From: Pseudoclavibacter sp. CFCC 11306
Lineage (GTDB): Bacteria; Actinomycetota; Actinomycetes; Actinomycetales; Microbacteriaceae
NCBI RefSeq assembly: GCF_008831235.1
Contig: NZ_WBKF01000003.1
Location: 186,001 to 250,000 of the forward strand
Reading direction: 5' to 3'
DNA: 64,000 nt
A model generated the notes under the pieces. That model was not told the DNA's origin. It did no database searches and worked only from the letters and a program-made list of their open reading frames with translations. Below, one piece after another: positions 25,911-34,725 of the stretch. The translations under genes and the position numbers were made by a program. Position 1 is the first letter of the stretch, and each line of letters opens with the position of its first letter.

Positions 25911-26639
25911 ATGGCGAAATCGGCCCATGCCCTTCACAAGGGCGAAGAGCACGTCGAAGAGGTCGGAGAGAAGCTCAACTGGCTGCGCGCCGGCGTGCTC
26001 GGCGCGAACGACGGCATCGTCTCGGTCGCAGGCACGATCATCGGCGTCGCCGGCGCGACGACAAACACGGTGGCGATCGCCGCTTCCGGTATCGCGGCGC
26101 TGGTCGCCGGGGCCTTCTCAATGGCGGGCGGCGAATACGTCTCAGTGAGCACCCAGCGTGACACAGAGCGTGCGATGCTCGCCAAAGAGCGACACGAGCT
26201 GAAAACCATGCCGCGCGAAGAGTTCGACGAACTGGTCGCCATCTACGTCGATCGTGGTGTCACCCCCGAAGTGGCCAAGCTGGTCGCACGCGACCTGACC
26301 GAACACGATGCGCTGCGTGCCCACGCCGATGCGGAGCTCGGAATCGATCCCGATGCACTGACCAACCCTTGGGCGGCCGCCGGGTCTTCATTCGTGTCGT
26401 TCACCCTTGGTGCGCTCATTCCGCTCATCGCGATGATGCTGCCCCTCGATCAGTCGGTGCGCATCGGTGTCACCATTGTCGCGGTGGCGATTGCGCTGCT
26501 GCTCACCGGGTTCGTCAGCGCCACGCTCGGTGGTGCGAGGCGAGGCCGGGCTGTCGTGCGCAACGTCGGTATGGGATTGCTGACTATGGTCGTCACCTAT
26601 GCCGTCGGTCTGCTCTTCGGCACCGCTGTGGGGGCCTGA
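25911..26639 (+). CDS. VIT1/CCC1-family iron/manganese transporter
   Basis: The 242-residue protein has the VIT signature near TM1 (WLRAGVLGANDGIVSVAG) and SMAGGEYVSVSTQRDTE in TM2, a cytoplasmic acidic helical region (residues about 85-150), then three TM helices. The family moves Fe2+ or Mn2+ out of the cytosol. The ATG at 25911 follows GAGAGGA. A TACAAT -10-like hexamer lies at 25858-25863. Its last 252 bp overlap the convergent CopB-type ATPase gene in antisense. Confidence 0.9.
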   Translation: MAKSAHALHKGEEHVEEVGEKLNWLRAGVLGANDGIVSVAGTIIGVAGATTNTVAIAASGIAALVAGAFSMAGGEYVSVSTQRDTERAMLAKERHELKTMPREEFDELVAIYVDRGVTPEVAKLVARDLTEHDALRAHADAELGIDPDALTNPWAAAGSSFVSFTLGALIPLIAMMLPLDQSVRIGVTIVAVAIALLLTGFVSATLGGARRGRAVVRNVGMGLLTMVVTYAVGLLFGTAVGA

Positions 26640-28850
26640 CGTCTGACCGCACAGGTGCGTCGGGCTGAGGTCGAGCTCACGCAGCAGCTGGGCGTTGATC
26701 GCCACAACGACAGTCGAAGCCGACATCAGCAGCGCGCCGATGCTCATGGGCAGAGTGAAACCGAACGGAGCGAGCACCCCGGCAGCGAGAGGAACAGCGA
26801 TCAGGTTGTACCCGACGGCCCACCACAGATTCTGCCGCATCTTGCGATACGCGTGTCTGGAGAGCTCCATGACCGAGACCACCGTGCGAGGATCGGAGCC
26901 GGCCAGCACGATGTCAGCAGCTCCGCGAGCCACATCCGTTCCTGCGCCGATCGCCAGCCCGACATCTGCCTGCGCAAGCGCGGGCGCGTCGTTGACCCCG
27001 TCGCCGACCATCGCCACGACACGACCATCGCCCTGCAGGTCTCGAACGTGAGCCGCTTTGTCTTCCGGGCGCACCTGAGCATAGACGCGATCGATGCCCA
27101 CGGCTTCGGCCACATGATCAGCGACGGCCTGTGCATCGCCGGTCAGCATCATCACCTGGCAGCCGCGCTGATGCAGCGCGGCGACCGCCTGCGATGACTC
27201 AGGTCTCAGCGCATCGGCGAGCCGCAGCGCGCCCACCACGCTGTCGTCGACCACCACATGCAGAATGATCGCGCCCTGGGAACGCCAGCCGTCGACCCCA
27301 TCGAGCTCGGAGAGCCCGGCCTCGGCCAACATGCCCGGGCCGCCGACCCGAACGCGGTGGCCGTTCACCCTGCCAGAGACCCCAGTGGCCGGCGCCGACA
27401 CAAAGTCGTCGACCGAAAGCAGCGTGAGATCTCGCTGCTGCGCCGCTCCGACGATCGCGGTCGCGAGGGGATGCTCCGAGCTCTGCTCGACCGATGCCGC
27501 AGTCAGCAGCACGGCGTTCTCAGCCGCGGTCGAATCATGGCGGCTCGACACAGCCTGACCGGAAGGCAGCACCCCAGTAACCTCTGGCCTTCCCAGCGTC
27601 AGGGTTCCGGTCTTGTCGAAGATCACCGTGTCGACGGTGCGCATCCGCTCAAGCGCGAGCCGATCGCTGACCAGAACGCCGGAACGCGCCGCGATCTCGG
27701 TGGCGATCGAGACCACCAGCGGGATCGCCAGCCCGAGGGCGTGCGGGCACGCGATCACCAGCACGCTGATCGCTCGGACGACCGCCTGATCAGGCCGCCC
27801 GCCGACGACCCAGACGATCGCCGTGATCGCGGCCGCGGCGATCGTGAACCAGAACAGCCACCCGGCAGCACGGTCGGCCAGACGCTGCGTGTGCGACGTG
27901 GACTGCTGCGCCTTGGAGATCAGACGCTGGATGCCCGCGAGCGCCGTGCCCTGCCCCACTGCCGTCACACGGATGCGCAGGCCGGAATCCGTCGCAACGG
28001 TGCCGGCGACGACGTGGTCTCCAAGCGAGCGCCGCACTGGGCGGGACTCGCCGGTGATCATCGATTCATCGAGGCTCGCCGTGCCGTCGATGACGACACC
28101 GTCTGCCGGTACCGAGCCACCCGGCCGCACCAGTACGACATCTCCCTCGTGCAGCTCTGCCGGCGCCATCTCTTCGATCTGCTCGGCACCGTCAGCACCA
28201 TGCGAGACCACGCGCTCGGCCGTGTCTGGCAGCAGAGCGGCCAGCGAGTCGAGCGCAGACCCGCTGCGAGCCAGAGAGCGCATCTCGATCCAGTGGCCGA
28301 GCAGCATGATGACCACGAGCAGGGCGAGTTCCCACCAGAAGTCGAGCTCATGACTCAGCAGATGCAGCGATGCACCCCATGAGCTCAGAAAGGCGACGGT
28401 GATCGCCAGCGCGATCAGCAGCATCATTCCCGGCCTGCGAGATCGGATCTCGTCGGCTGCCCCGGAGAGGAAGGGCCGCCCACCCCACCCGTAGATGACG
28501 GTTCCCAGCGCAGGGCTCACCCAGGTGACCCACCCGACGTCGGGCAGACGATATCCGAAGATGCCGGCAAACATCGGGCTGAGCATCACGGTCGGGATCG
28601 CTAACACGAGCATGATCCCGAAGAGCCGCCGAAAGCGCAGAACGTGCCCTGCATGATGCATGTGCGCCTTCGGGCCCATGCCCGTCATGCCGTCATGGTT
28701 CGAGCCGTCATGAGCCATGCCGTCGTGGTTCGAGCCGCTGTGGCTCATCTGCATGTGCGACGTCTCATGGGTCACGGCGTCGTGGCTCATTCCCCTGTGC
28801 GACATCTCATCGTGAGACATCTCGCTGCGGTCGTCTGGGGTCCCGTTCAT
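26388..28850 (-). CDS. CopB-type heavy-metal P-type ATPase (P1B-3-like)
   Basis: This copper or silver exporter (820 residues from the chosen ATG) has an N-terminus of about 65 residues rich in Met, His and Asp ([27 protein letters not shown]). TM metal motif ACPHALGLA (CPH rather than CPC), actuator TGES, phosphorylation motif DKTGT, SSEHPLA and hinge [10 protein letters not shown] follow. Normal P1B ATPases end soon after the last TM pair; this frame continues about 83 residues as the antisense of the VIT gene, giving a His/Asp-rich tail. ATG 28850 is preceded by TATGGT 7 nt upstream; an ATG at 28862 is possible. Confidence 0.88.
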   Translation of the reverse strand: MNGTPDDRSEMSHDEMSHRGMSHDAVTHETSHMQMSHSGSNHDGMAHDGSNHDGMTGMGPKAHMHHAGHVLRFRRLFGIMLVLAIPTVMLSPMFAGIFGYRLPDVGWVTWVSPALGTVIYGWGGRPFLSGAADEIRSRRPGMMLLIALAITVAFLSSWGASLHLLSHELDFWWELALLVVIMLLGHWIEMRSLARSGSALDSLAALLPDTAERVVSHGADGAEQIEEMAPAELHEGDVVLVRPGGSVPADGVVIDGTASLDESMITGESRPVRRSLGDHVVAGTVATDSGLRIRVTAVGQGTALAGIQRLISKAQQSTSHTQRLADRAAGWLFWFTIAAAAITAIVWVVGGRPDQAVVRAISVLVIACPHALGLAIPLVVSIATEIAARSGVLVSDRLALERMRTVDTVIFDKTGTLTLGRPEVTGVLPSGQAVSSRHDSTAAENAVLLTAASVEQSSEHPLATAIVGAAQQRDLTLLSVDDFVSAPATGVSGRVNGHRVRVGGPGMLAEAGLSELDGVDGWRSQGAIILHVVVDDSVVGALRLADALRPESSQAVAALHQRGCQVMMLTGDAQAVADHVAEAVGIDRVYAQVRPEDKAAHVRDLQGDGRVVAMVGDGVNDAPALAQADVGLAIGAGTDVARGAADIVLAGSDPRTVVSVMELSRHAYRKMRQNLWWAVGYNLIAVPLAAGVLAPFGFTLPMSIGALLMSASTVVVAINAQLLRELDLSPTHLCGQTSGPHSGAEEQTDGIGDDHSQQSHTDVAHDSPASPRTTERGADEPGEQQRNRHRDNGDTDAHRLIEGQHHRDERNERTKGERHE

Positions 28851-28857
28851 GTCAGAC

Positions 28858-28863
28858 ACCATA
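28858..28863 (-). promoter_or_regulatory. -10 hexamer for leaderless CopB-type ATPase
   Basis: TATGGT on the minus strand lies 7 nt before the ATG at 28850. TTCTCA, 17 bp further upstream, matches four of six -35 positions. Confidence 0.45.
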
Positions 28864-28964
28864 GCCCGACCCGCCGACACTGAGAACCCTCGCTGCGAGC
28901 GGCGCTCGTCCGCTCGACGACCGAGCCGAACACGGCGCCAGTTCGCCGCAGAACGGCGGCGACG

Positions 28965-29390
28965 CTAGCCGAGCAGCCCGCCCAAAGCGATGCCGATCAT
29001 GCCGGTGATGAGGCATCCGACGATCATGCCGAGCCCATGGGTCACCGCCTGCCGCACCCTGCCCCGAAGCAGCAGACGACCGGTCTCGACGCAGGCTGTG
29101 CTGAACGTCGAATACCCGCCCAGCAGACCGACGCCGAGCACGGTCACTCCGGTCGAGACATCCGCGCCGGCTGACCCTGCCCCCACCGTCGGCGCAGCCT
29201 CGGCTGCCGCCCATCCGGTCAGCAGCCCCAGCAGCAGGCAGGCGCTCAGGTTGACGACCATCGTGCCCATCGGCATGCCGTTCGGCGACGATTCGAGCCG
29301 CCGGCCGGTCACCAGCGTGTCGACGACGTAGCGCAGGCCAGAGCCGACGCCGCCCGCGATCGACGTCAGTGCAAGCAGTGCGAAGGTCAT
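28965..29390 (-). CDS. crcB: Fluoride channel subunit 2 (FluC/CrcB)
   Basis: The 141-residue four-TM protein has VVNLSACLLLG in TM2 and the fluoride-pathway motif LLGGYSTFSTACVE. Its ATG (29390) overlaps the stop of the first fluC gene (ATGA). Two tandem dissimilar copies indicate a heterodimeric Fluc channel that lets fluoride leave the cell. The frame continues upstream only as the antisense-frame shadow of the first copy. Confidence 0.88.
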   Translation of the reverse strand: MTFALLALTSIAGGVGSGLRYVVDTLVTGRRLESSPNGMPMGTMVVNLSACLLLGLLTGWAAAEAAPTVGAGSAGADVSTGVTVLGVGLLGGYSTFSTACVETGRLLLRGRVRQAVTHGLGMIVGCLITGMIGIALGGLLG

Positions 29391-29791
29391 GCCCGCACCG
29401 CCTTTCGCCCGATGACCAGACCTGCGACCGCAGCGGCGACGCCCATGAGGATGCTGGCGAACGCGTAGAGCAGCGCCAGCGTCGTGCTGCCTCCCGCAAG
29501 TCGCATATCGACCTCCATCACGAACGTGCTGTAGGTGGTGAACCCGCCGATGACCCCGGTGCCGACGCCGAGACGCAGCAGGCGTCGCCACCCGACGCTC
29601 GCACCGCGAGCGAGCAGCCCCGTGAGCAGGCCGAGCATGAGAGATCCGCCGAGGTTGATCAGGAATGTCGGCCAGGGCCATCCGGATACCACCGGCAGGG
29701 CGCTCTCGATCGAGGCCCTCGCTGCCGTGCCGAACATGCCGCCGACGGCCACCGGCCACACGTTCTGGAACCAGCCGCGCGCTTTCACCAT
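29387..29791 (-). CDS. crcB: Fluoride channel subunit 1 (FluC/CrcB)
   Basis: The 134-residue four-TM protein has GGMFGTAARASIE, the pore Asn in FLINLGGSLMLG, and GGFTTYSTFVME, all FluC signatures. No Shine-Dalgarno is visible; CATAAT lies 6 nt before the ATG (29798-29803), suggesting a leaderless start. I found no fluoride riboswitch upstream. Confidence 0.9.
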   Translation of the reverse strand: MVKARGWFQNVWPVAVGGMFGTAARASIESALPVVSGWPWPTFLINLGGSLMLGLLTGLLARGASVGWRRLLRLGVGTGVIGGFTTYSTFVMEVDMRLAGGSTTLALLYAFASILMGVAAAVAGLVIGRKAVRA

Positions 29792-29968
29792 GCAGCCATT
29801 ATGCGCTCCCCCACGATGCGGCGACCTGCACGACCGGGCAGCGCCGCTCTGGGCAGATCTGTTCTGGGCAGATCCGCGGGCCCCCGCTGCGAACAGGCCG
29901 AGATGCGCCCCATCTCACAGCAGCATTGTCAGGGTAGCCTTCGTAGAATGTTCGGGTTGCCGAATAAA

Positions 29969-29987
29969 TAAGGAAGGTCTAACCTCA
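29969..29987 (+). promoter_or_regulatory. DtxR/IdeR-type iron box upstream of FTR1
   Basis: TAAGGAAGGTCTAACCTCA matches the IdeR consensus TTAGGTTAGGCTAACCTAA at 13 of 19 positions by my count. It lies between a TAGAAT -10-like hexamer (29944-29949) and the FTR1 start, where an iron-loaded repressor would block transcription. Confidence 0.6.
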
Positions 29988-30018
29988 CTAAGGCATCATC
30001 AGACCTTTAGGGGAAGTC

Positions 30019-31497
30019 GTGGCACACAGCCAATCTCTGCAGAATCAGGCGCCGCGCGTCGTCGCGTCGCACTCCCGGACCACATCCGTATCGGCGGTGC
30101 GGCGCCCAGTCTCGCAGCCGACGCGATCTACGGTCGCAGCTCTCAACCCCCGTTTGGCCGGGATCGGTCGCGTCATCGTCTGCCTCACGCTGGCGCTGAT
30201 GGCGCTCATCGGGGTCGCTCTCGCCCCGACTCCCGCGCACGCTGCAGCCGACACCTCAGAGACCAGCAACCAAGACGTCGCGCTGAAGATCGCCGACACC
30301 CTCGACAGCGCCATCGACGCTCTGGACGGCTCCGACTACGAGTCGGCCTACCGCGAGGTGCAGAACGCCTACTTCAAGTACTACGACCCACTGCTTGAGG
30401 GGCCGTCGATGTCACTGAGCGGCAACCGCAAGCCCATGATGGAAGGCCTGTTCGGCAAGGCCAAGTCCCAGGCCAAGGCCAAAGACTCCGCTGCCGCGCG
30501 CAGCACCATCGAGAGCATCAAACTGAACGCAGCACGCGATGCGCTCGAGCTCGACGGCGTGATCGCAGACGACCTGCCTGAGGATCAGAAAGAGGCCGCC
30601 GCACAGAAACTGCTCGACCAGCGTTCGACGACGGCGGTCACGCCCGAGGCACGGCGCGTCTACTCGTTCGTCACAGCCTTCACGATTCTGCTCCGCGAAG
30701 GCCTTGAGGCCTTGCTCGTCGTCGCAGCGATCGTGCTGTACCTGGTTCGGTCAGGCAACAGACAGCTGACGAAGTACGTCTACTGGGGCGTGCTCGCCGG
30801 CATCGGCGTCTCCATTCTGCTGGCCGTGCTGTTGAGCGCGGTGTTCCAGAACGCGGGTGCGGGGCAGGAGATGCTCGAAGGCGGCACGATGTTCCTCGCT
30901 GTGCTCGTGCTCTTCTACATCTCGAACTGGATGCTCAGCAAATCCGACGAACAGGCCTGGGAGCGGTATGTGCGCGGAAAGGTCGACCAGTCGATCACCA
31001 CAGGCAGCATGTGGCTGCTCTCGTTCGCAGCCTTCCTGGCCGTCAGCCGAGAGGGCGCCGAACTCGTGCTGTTCTATGCCGCCGCGTTCCAAGGGGGCAT
31101 GGCCGACTCGCTCTGGGTCGGCATCGGCATCGCCGCAGCCGCCGCACTGCTCGTCGGCGTCTTCGTCGTCTTCCGCTACTTCGCGGTGAAGCTGCCGATC
31201 GGCATCGTGTTCAAGGCGACCTCGGCTCTGCTCTTCCTGCTCGCGATCGTCTTCGTGGGCAACGGAGTGGTGGAGCTCGGTGAGGCCGGCTTCATCCTGG
31301 GGCAGACCAGCATTCCCTCACTCAGCTGGCTGACAGTGCCCGTACTCGGGCTCTACCCACGTGCCGAAACGCTGCTGCCGCAGCTCATTCTGGTCGTCGC
31401 CGCCGTCTGGCTGACCGTGGCACAGAACAGACAGCTGCGCCGCGAGAAACGTGAACTCGCCGAGGCAGCACTGAGCTCGGCGAAGAGCGACGACTGA
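30019..31497 (+). CDS. FTR1-family iron permease with extracytoplasmic N-terminal domain
   Basis: This 492-residue protein has a long hydrophilic N-terminus, a signal-anchor helix (about 50-75), a helical extracytoplasmic domain (about 85-210, with FKYYDPLLEG) and seven-TM FTR1 domain. Both iron-translocation REXXE motifs are present: REGLE at 226-230 and REGAE at 344-348. It imports ferric or ferrous iron and is followed by a P19-like lipoprotein, as in FTR1-P19 systems. The GTG at 30019 follows AGGGGAAG. An iron box precedes it. Confidence 0.88.
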   Translation: MAHSQSLQNQAPRVVASHSRTTSVSAVRRPVSQPTRSTVAALNPRLAGIGRVIVCLTLALMALIGVALAPTPAHAAADTSETSNQDVALKIADTLDSAIDALDGSDYESAYREVQNAYFKYYDPLLEGPSMSLSGNRKPMMEGLFGKAKSQAKAKDSAAARSTIESIKLNAARDALELDGVIADDLPEDQKEAAAQKLLDQRSTTAVTPEARRVYSFVTAFTILLREGLEALLVVAAIVLYLVRSGNRQLTKYVYWGVLAGIGVSILLAVLLSAVFQNAGAGQEMLEGGTMFLAVLVLFYISNWMLSKSDEQAWERYVRGKVDQSITTGSMWLLSFAAFLAVSREGAELVLFYAAAFQGGMADSLWVGIGIAAAAALLVGVFVVFRYFAVKLPIGIVFKATSALLFLLAIVFVGNGVVELGEAGFILGQTSIPSLSWLTVPVLGLYPRAETLLPQLILVVAAVWLTVAQNRQLRREKRELAEAALSSAKSDD

Positions 31498-31639
31498 GCG
31501 CGACCGCACAGACCCGACCGAAATCAGCCCACCGCTGACCGGCTGCAGCATGTGTTCTGGGCACCGGCCACCACCCTTCCCCGCAGTTTTCCCCCATTCG
31601 GGGCGACGTCCGGTCGCCCAGAGACTAAAGGAGCAAAGA

Positions 31640-32356
31640 ATGACAATGAACCGCATGACCCGCACCGCACTGGGCATCTGCCTGGTCGCATCCGCCAGCA
31701 CGCTGGCGCTGACCGGCTGCTCATCAAGCGACAACGGCAGCACCCAGAGCAGTACGGCCGCGAGCAGCGATTCGTCCGCCGAAGACGCCCGCCTGGCCCC
31801 TTCGGTGTGCGGTACGCCTGAAGACGACGGTCAGAACCATGAGATTCCCGTCGGAGACGCCGATGAGGGCCCGTTCCATATGGAGGCCAACTACTTTCAG
31901 CCCGGCGATATGGCGTTTGACGGCGGCATGATGCCGGCCTATGCCGATTCGATCGCGCACATCGAGCTCGACGTCAAGGTCAACGAAGAGGGCACCAAGT
32001 ACGGCTGGTCAGTCGATGAGACCCCCGCAGACCTCAATATCGACTACACGGTCACCGACAAGTCAGGCAAAGAGATCGTCAAAGGCATGTTCATGGAGAT
32101 GAACGCCGCCGACGGGTCGCACTACGGCACGAACATCCCGAAGTCGGCAGAGGCCGCCGGGCTCGTTGGATCGCTGGAGAACCCCGGAGAGTACACGGTG
32201 ACGTTCCACATCGCGCCTCCGAAGAACTACGGCCTGCACCAGGACAAGCGCACCGGCGTCGAGGCCACCGAGTGGTTCGCTCCGTTCGACGTGAGCATGG
32301 ACTGGCTCTACACCGCTGAGCAGAAGAAGTGCATCGTCGACGATCCTCGCGCCTGA
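31640..32356 (+). CDS. P19/Tp34-like iron-transport lipoprotein
   Basis: The 238-residue precursor has a lipoprotein signal (STLALTGC, lipidated Cys27), a Ser/Thr-rich linker, then a P19/Tp34-type beta-sandwich segment: NHEIPVGDADEGPFHMEANY, MMPAYADSIAHIELDVKVN, and GLHQDKRTGV near the end. Family members bind copper and/or iron outside the membrane and pair with FTR1. SD AAAGGAG is at 31627-31633. The accessory permease and ATPase genes often found after P19 are absent; DedA follows. Confidence 0.85.
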   Translation: MTMNRMTRTALGICLVASASTLALTGCSSSDNGSTQSSTAASSDSSAEDARLAPSVCGTPEDDGQNHEIPVGDADEGPFHMEANYFQPGDMAFDGGMMPAYADSIAHIELDVKVNEEGTKYGWSVDETPADLNIDYTVTDKSGKEIVKGMFMEMNAADGSHYGTNIPKSAEAAGLVGSLENPGEYTVTFHIAPPKNYGLHQDKRTGVEATEWFAPFDVSMDWLYTAEQKKCIVDDPRA

Positions 32357-32399
32357 TCAGCGGCTGGCGCTGACGGCGACGCCGGGATCTCCACCCGCA

Positions 32400-32455
32400 C
32401 GGTCGCCTGTCTCTGTCACTGATGGGGTGCCCTTCCGGCAGACGACAGGCGACCG
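32400..32455. terminator. Large inverted repeat after the P19 gene
   Basis: The 12-base arms CGGTCGCCTGTC and its exact complement flank a 32-nt loop, 43 bp after the P19 stop. There is no U-run, so termination is plausible but unproven. Confidence 0.4.
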
Positions 32456-32515
32456 CCGTCATTTCAGCACAGCAGACGCGGCTGTGAGACGGGCGTGACC
32501 GGGCCATCCGGCGAG

Positions 32516-32521
32516 TAGAGT
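32516..32521 (+). promoter_or_regulatory. -10 hexamer for leaderless dedA
   Basis: TAGAGT lies 6 nt before the GTG at 32528. Confidence 0.5.
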
Positions 32522-32527
32522 GAGCAG

Positions 32528-33172
32528 GTGTTTCCTTGGCTCGATCCCCACGTCATTCTCGCTGCCACCGGCCCATGGGCGCTGGTCGTCTGCGCGGTCA
32601 TCGTCTTCGCCGAGACGGGTCTGCTGATCGGCTTCTTTCTGCCGGGAGACTCGCTGGTCTTTCTGCTCGGCATGCTGACCGGTGCCGCTCAGTCGCAGAA
32701 CGAGGCGCTCTCGGCGCTGCCGCTGTGGCTGGTGTGCTTTGTGATCGCCGTGATGGCGTTCGCAGGCGATCAGACGGGCTACAGCATCGGACGCCTCTCA
32801 CTGCGCAGTGAGCGCATCGCTCGCTCTGTGCAGGGCCGCCTCGCCCCTCATTCGGCGAAGGCCAGTCATTTCTTCGCGCGTTTCGGTGGGCCGGCAATTC
32901 TCCTGGCTCGGTTCATTCCGATCATTCGCACATTCGTCCCCTTCGCAGCAGGCGTCGCCGGCTACGGACGCACCAGGTTCCTGTTCTGGAACGGCGTCGG
33001 TGCCCTGATCTGGGGCATCGGTCTGCCGGTGGCCGGACATCTGCTCGGCGGCATCCCGTGGATAGCCGACCATGTCGACGTCATTCTCGTTCTCATCGTC
33101 GTGCTTTCGGTTCTGCCCGTGGCCATCAGACTCGCGGTCGGATGGCTGCAGAGTCGACGCCCTGCCGCGTAG
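32528..33172 (+). CDS. DedA-family membrane protein
   Basis: This 214-residue protein carries the DedA/SNARE-associated features: ETGLLIGFFLPGDSLVFLLG near the N-terminus, GDQTGYSIGR, and FFARFGGPAILLARFIPIIR followed by TFVPFAAGVAGY, with a re-entrant loop. DedA proteins act in membrane homeostasis, and some flip undecaprenyl phosphate. No Shine-Dalgarno is present; the start is probably leaderless. Confidence 0.9.
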   Translation: MFPWLDPHVILAATGPWALVVCAVIVFAETGLLIGFFLPGDSLVFLLGMLTGAAQSQNEALSALPLWLVCFVIAVMAFAGDQTGYSIGRLSLRSERIARSVQGRLAPHSAKASHFFARFGGPAILLARFIPIIRTFVPFAAGVAGYGRTRFLFWNGVGALIWGIGLPVAGHLLGGIPWIADHVDVILVLIVVLSVLPVAIRLAVGWLQSRRPAA

Positions 33173-33188
33173 GGTTCAGCACACTCTG

Positions 33189-33206
33189 TTCTCACTAGAA
33201 TGAGAA
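33189..33206 (+). promoter_or_regulatory. Promoter -10 embedded in an inverted repeat
   Basis: TTCTCA-N6-TGAGAA contains TAGAAT (33196-33201) at its centre. The symmetry overlying a -10 suggests an operator for the PLDc_N/SHOCT gene 76 bp downstream. Confidence 0.5.
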
Positions 33207-33281
33207 GCGCAATTCACATGGATTCGGCAGGGGCCGAGACCGACTCAGTCCCCGCAGCCGACGATCACGAGAGAGACTCAC

Positions 33282-33683
33282 ATGTTTGCTGATTTCTGGT
33301 CCACCATTTGGAACACCATCTGGTGGTTCATCACGATCTTCGTCTTCATCGCCTACCTGATGGCGCTGTTCAGCATCATCTCCGATCTCTTCCGTGACAA
33401 GAAGCTCAATGGGTGGGCCAAGGCCATCTGGTTCGTCTTCCTCATCTTCCTGCCGTTCGTGACCGCAATCGTCTACCTGATCGCGCGCGGCTCTGGCATG
33501 TCCGAGCGTGCAGCCAAAGAGCAGAAACAGGTCGAAGACGCCGCTGAGGCGTACGTGCGTTCGGTCGCAGGCACCAGCCCTGCCGCAGAGATCGCCCAGG
33601 CCAAGCAGCTGCTCGACCAGGGAGTCATCACTCCCGACGAGTTCAACAGTCTCAAAGCTGCCGCACTCTCAGGCCGCAACTGA
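33282..33683 (+). CDS. PLDc_N and SHOCT domain small membrane protein
   Basis: The 133-residue protein has two TM helices with the PLDc_N pattern (WWFITIFVFIAYLMALFSI, then AIWFVFLIFLPFVTAIVYLI), a charged linker, and a C-terminal SHOCT motif (IAQAKQLLDQGVITPDEFNSLKA, about residues 103-125, split here only for description). Such proteins are common in actinobacteria, without a settled function; SHOCT domains are thought to mediate oligomerisation. The palindromic promoter suggests regulated expression. Confidence 0.82.
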   Translation: MFADFWSTIWNTIWWFITIFVFIAYLMALFSIISDLFRDKKLNGWAKAIWFVFLIFLPFVTAIVYLIARGSGMSERAAKEQKQVEDAAEAYVRSVAGTSPAAEIAQAKQLLDQGVITPDEFNSLKAAALSGRN

Positions 33684-33776
33684 TTCCTGCCCCTCTGCGT
33701 TCGATCCGGTCGGCGTCGCCTGAGCCTACGCTCGAGCACGCCGATCGGTCACGCACCTGTGCAGCTCTCCGCACTC

Positions 33777-33782
33777 TAATCT
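33777..33782 (+). promoter_or_regulatory. -10 hexamer for leaderless potassium channel gene
   Basis: TAATCT lies 7 nt before the GTG at 33790. Confidence 0.45.
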
Positions 33783-33789
33783 GCTGACT

Positions 33790-34599
33790 GTGTTCGGCTC
33801 TCATCACACGTTCGGGGCTGACCTCCAACGCTGGAAGCGCGTCACCGATTGGCCGTTGGCCATCGCCGCGCTGATCTTCCTCTTCGCATACGCCTGGCAG
33901 GTGATCGGCGACCCCGACGGTCGTCTGCGCACCGTCACCGAATGGACGATGAACGTCACCTGGGCGATCTTCTTGGTCGACTACGTGGTCTCGATTCTGC
34001 TCGCGCACCCCCGTTGGCGCTGGTTCTACACACACCTGCTGGATCTGGCAATGGTGCTGCTGCCGATGGCCCGTCCCCTCAGGCTGCTGCGTCTGATCAC
34101 CCTGCTGCGCGTGCTGCAGCGCACCGCTGGCGCCGCGCTGCGAGGCAAGATCCTCGTCTATGTGATCGGCACCGTCGGCCTACTCGTGCTGGTCGGTTCG
34201 CTCGCCATTCTCGATGCCGAACGCGGCCAGCCGGGGTCAAGCATCGAGACCTACGGCGACGCGATCTGGTGGAGCATCGTCACCATCACCACCGTTGGCT
34301 ACGGCGATCTCACCACGGCGACACTCACCGGCCGACTGGTAGCCGTCGCGCTTATGGCCGGCGGTATCACGCTGATCAGCACCGTGACCGGCACGCTCGC
34401 ATCGTGGATCGTCGAACGCATCCACCAGGTCGACGAAGACAACCAGGCCGCGACCCGAGCACAGTTTCGCGAACTCGAACGCAAGATCGATCGGCTGCTC
34501 GCGGCGCAGAAAGGCCACGCGACTCCGCATCAGCCTGCCTCGCAAACAGATGCGTCGACGGACTCCGCGGTCGCGCCCGCATCCTCCGACCAGACGTGA
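33790..34599 (+). CDS. Voltage-gated-type potassium channel
   Basis: The 269-residue protein has a six-TM layout. S4 is Arg-rich (RPLRLLRLITLLRVLQR). The pore helix and selectivity filter are in WWSIVTITTVGYGDL. A cytoplasmic coiled-coil (FRELERKIDRLLAAQK) near residues 220-235 probably assembles the tetramer, followed by a disordered Ser/Thr/Ala tail. It resembles KvAP-like prokaryotic channels. Confidence 0.9.
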   Translation: MFGSHHTFGADLQRWKRVTDWPLAIAALIFLFAYAWQVIGDPDGRLRTVTEWTMNVTWAIFLVDYVVSILLAHPRWRWFYTHLLDLAMVLLPMARPLRLLRLITLLRVLQRTAGAALRGKILVYVIGTVGLLVLVGSLAILDAERGQPGSSIETYGDAIWWSIVTITTVGYGDLTTATLTGRLVAVALMAGGITLISTVTGTLASWIVERIHQVDEDNQAATRAQFRELERKIDRLLAAQKGHATPHQPASQTDASTDSAVAPASSDQT

Positions 34600-34725
34600 T
34601 TCGGAGTTCGCCGCGCTCGAGGCCGCTGCACGGCTGTGTCTGGCAGCGACAGACGTTGTGCGTCGACGAGCGCTGTGTGACCTCAATCTTGCTCGAACAG
34701 CGGGGCACACGATCGACGCGCCCGG

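Noticed and set aside
28681-28850. Repetitive CAT-rich DNA at the start of the CopB-type gene as an intergenic repeat
   Set aside because: It is coding sequence for the Met/His-rich N-terminus, not a separate repeat element.
29792-29940. Fluoride riboswitch before the fluC pair
   Set aside because: I could not find the crcB-motif pattern. Only a short direct repeat (TCTGGGCAGATC twice) is present.
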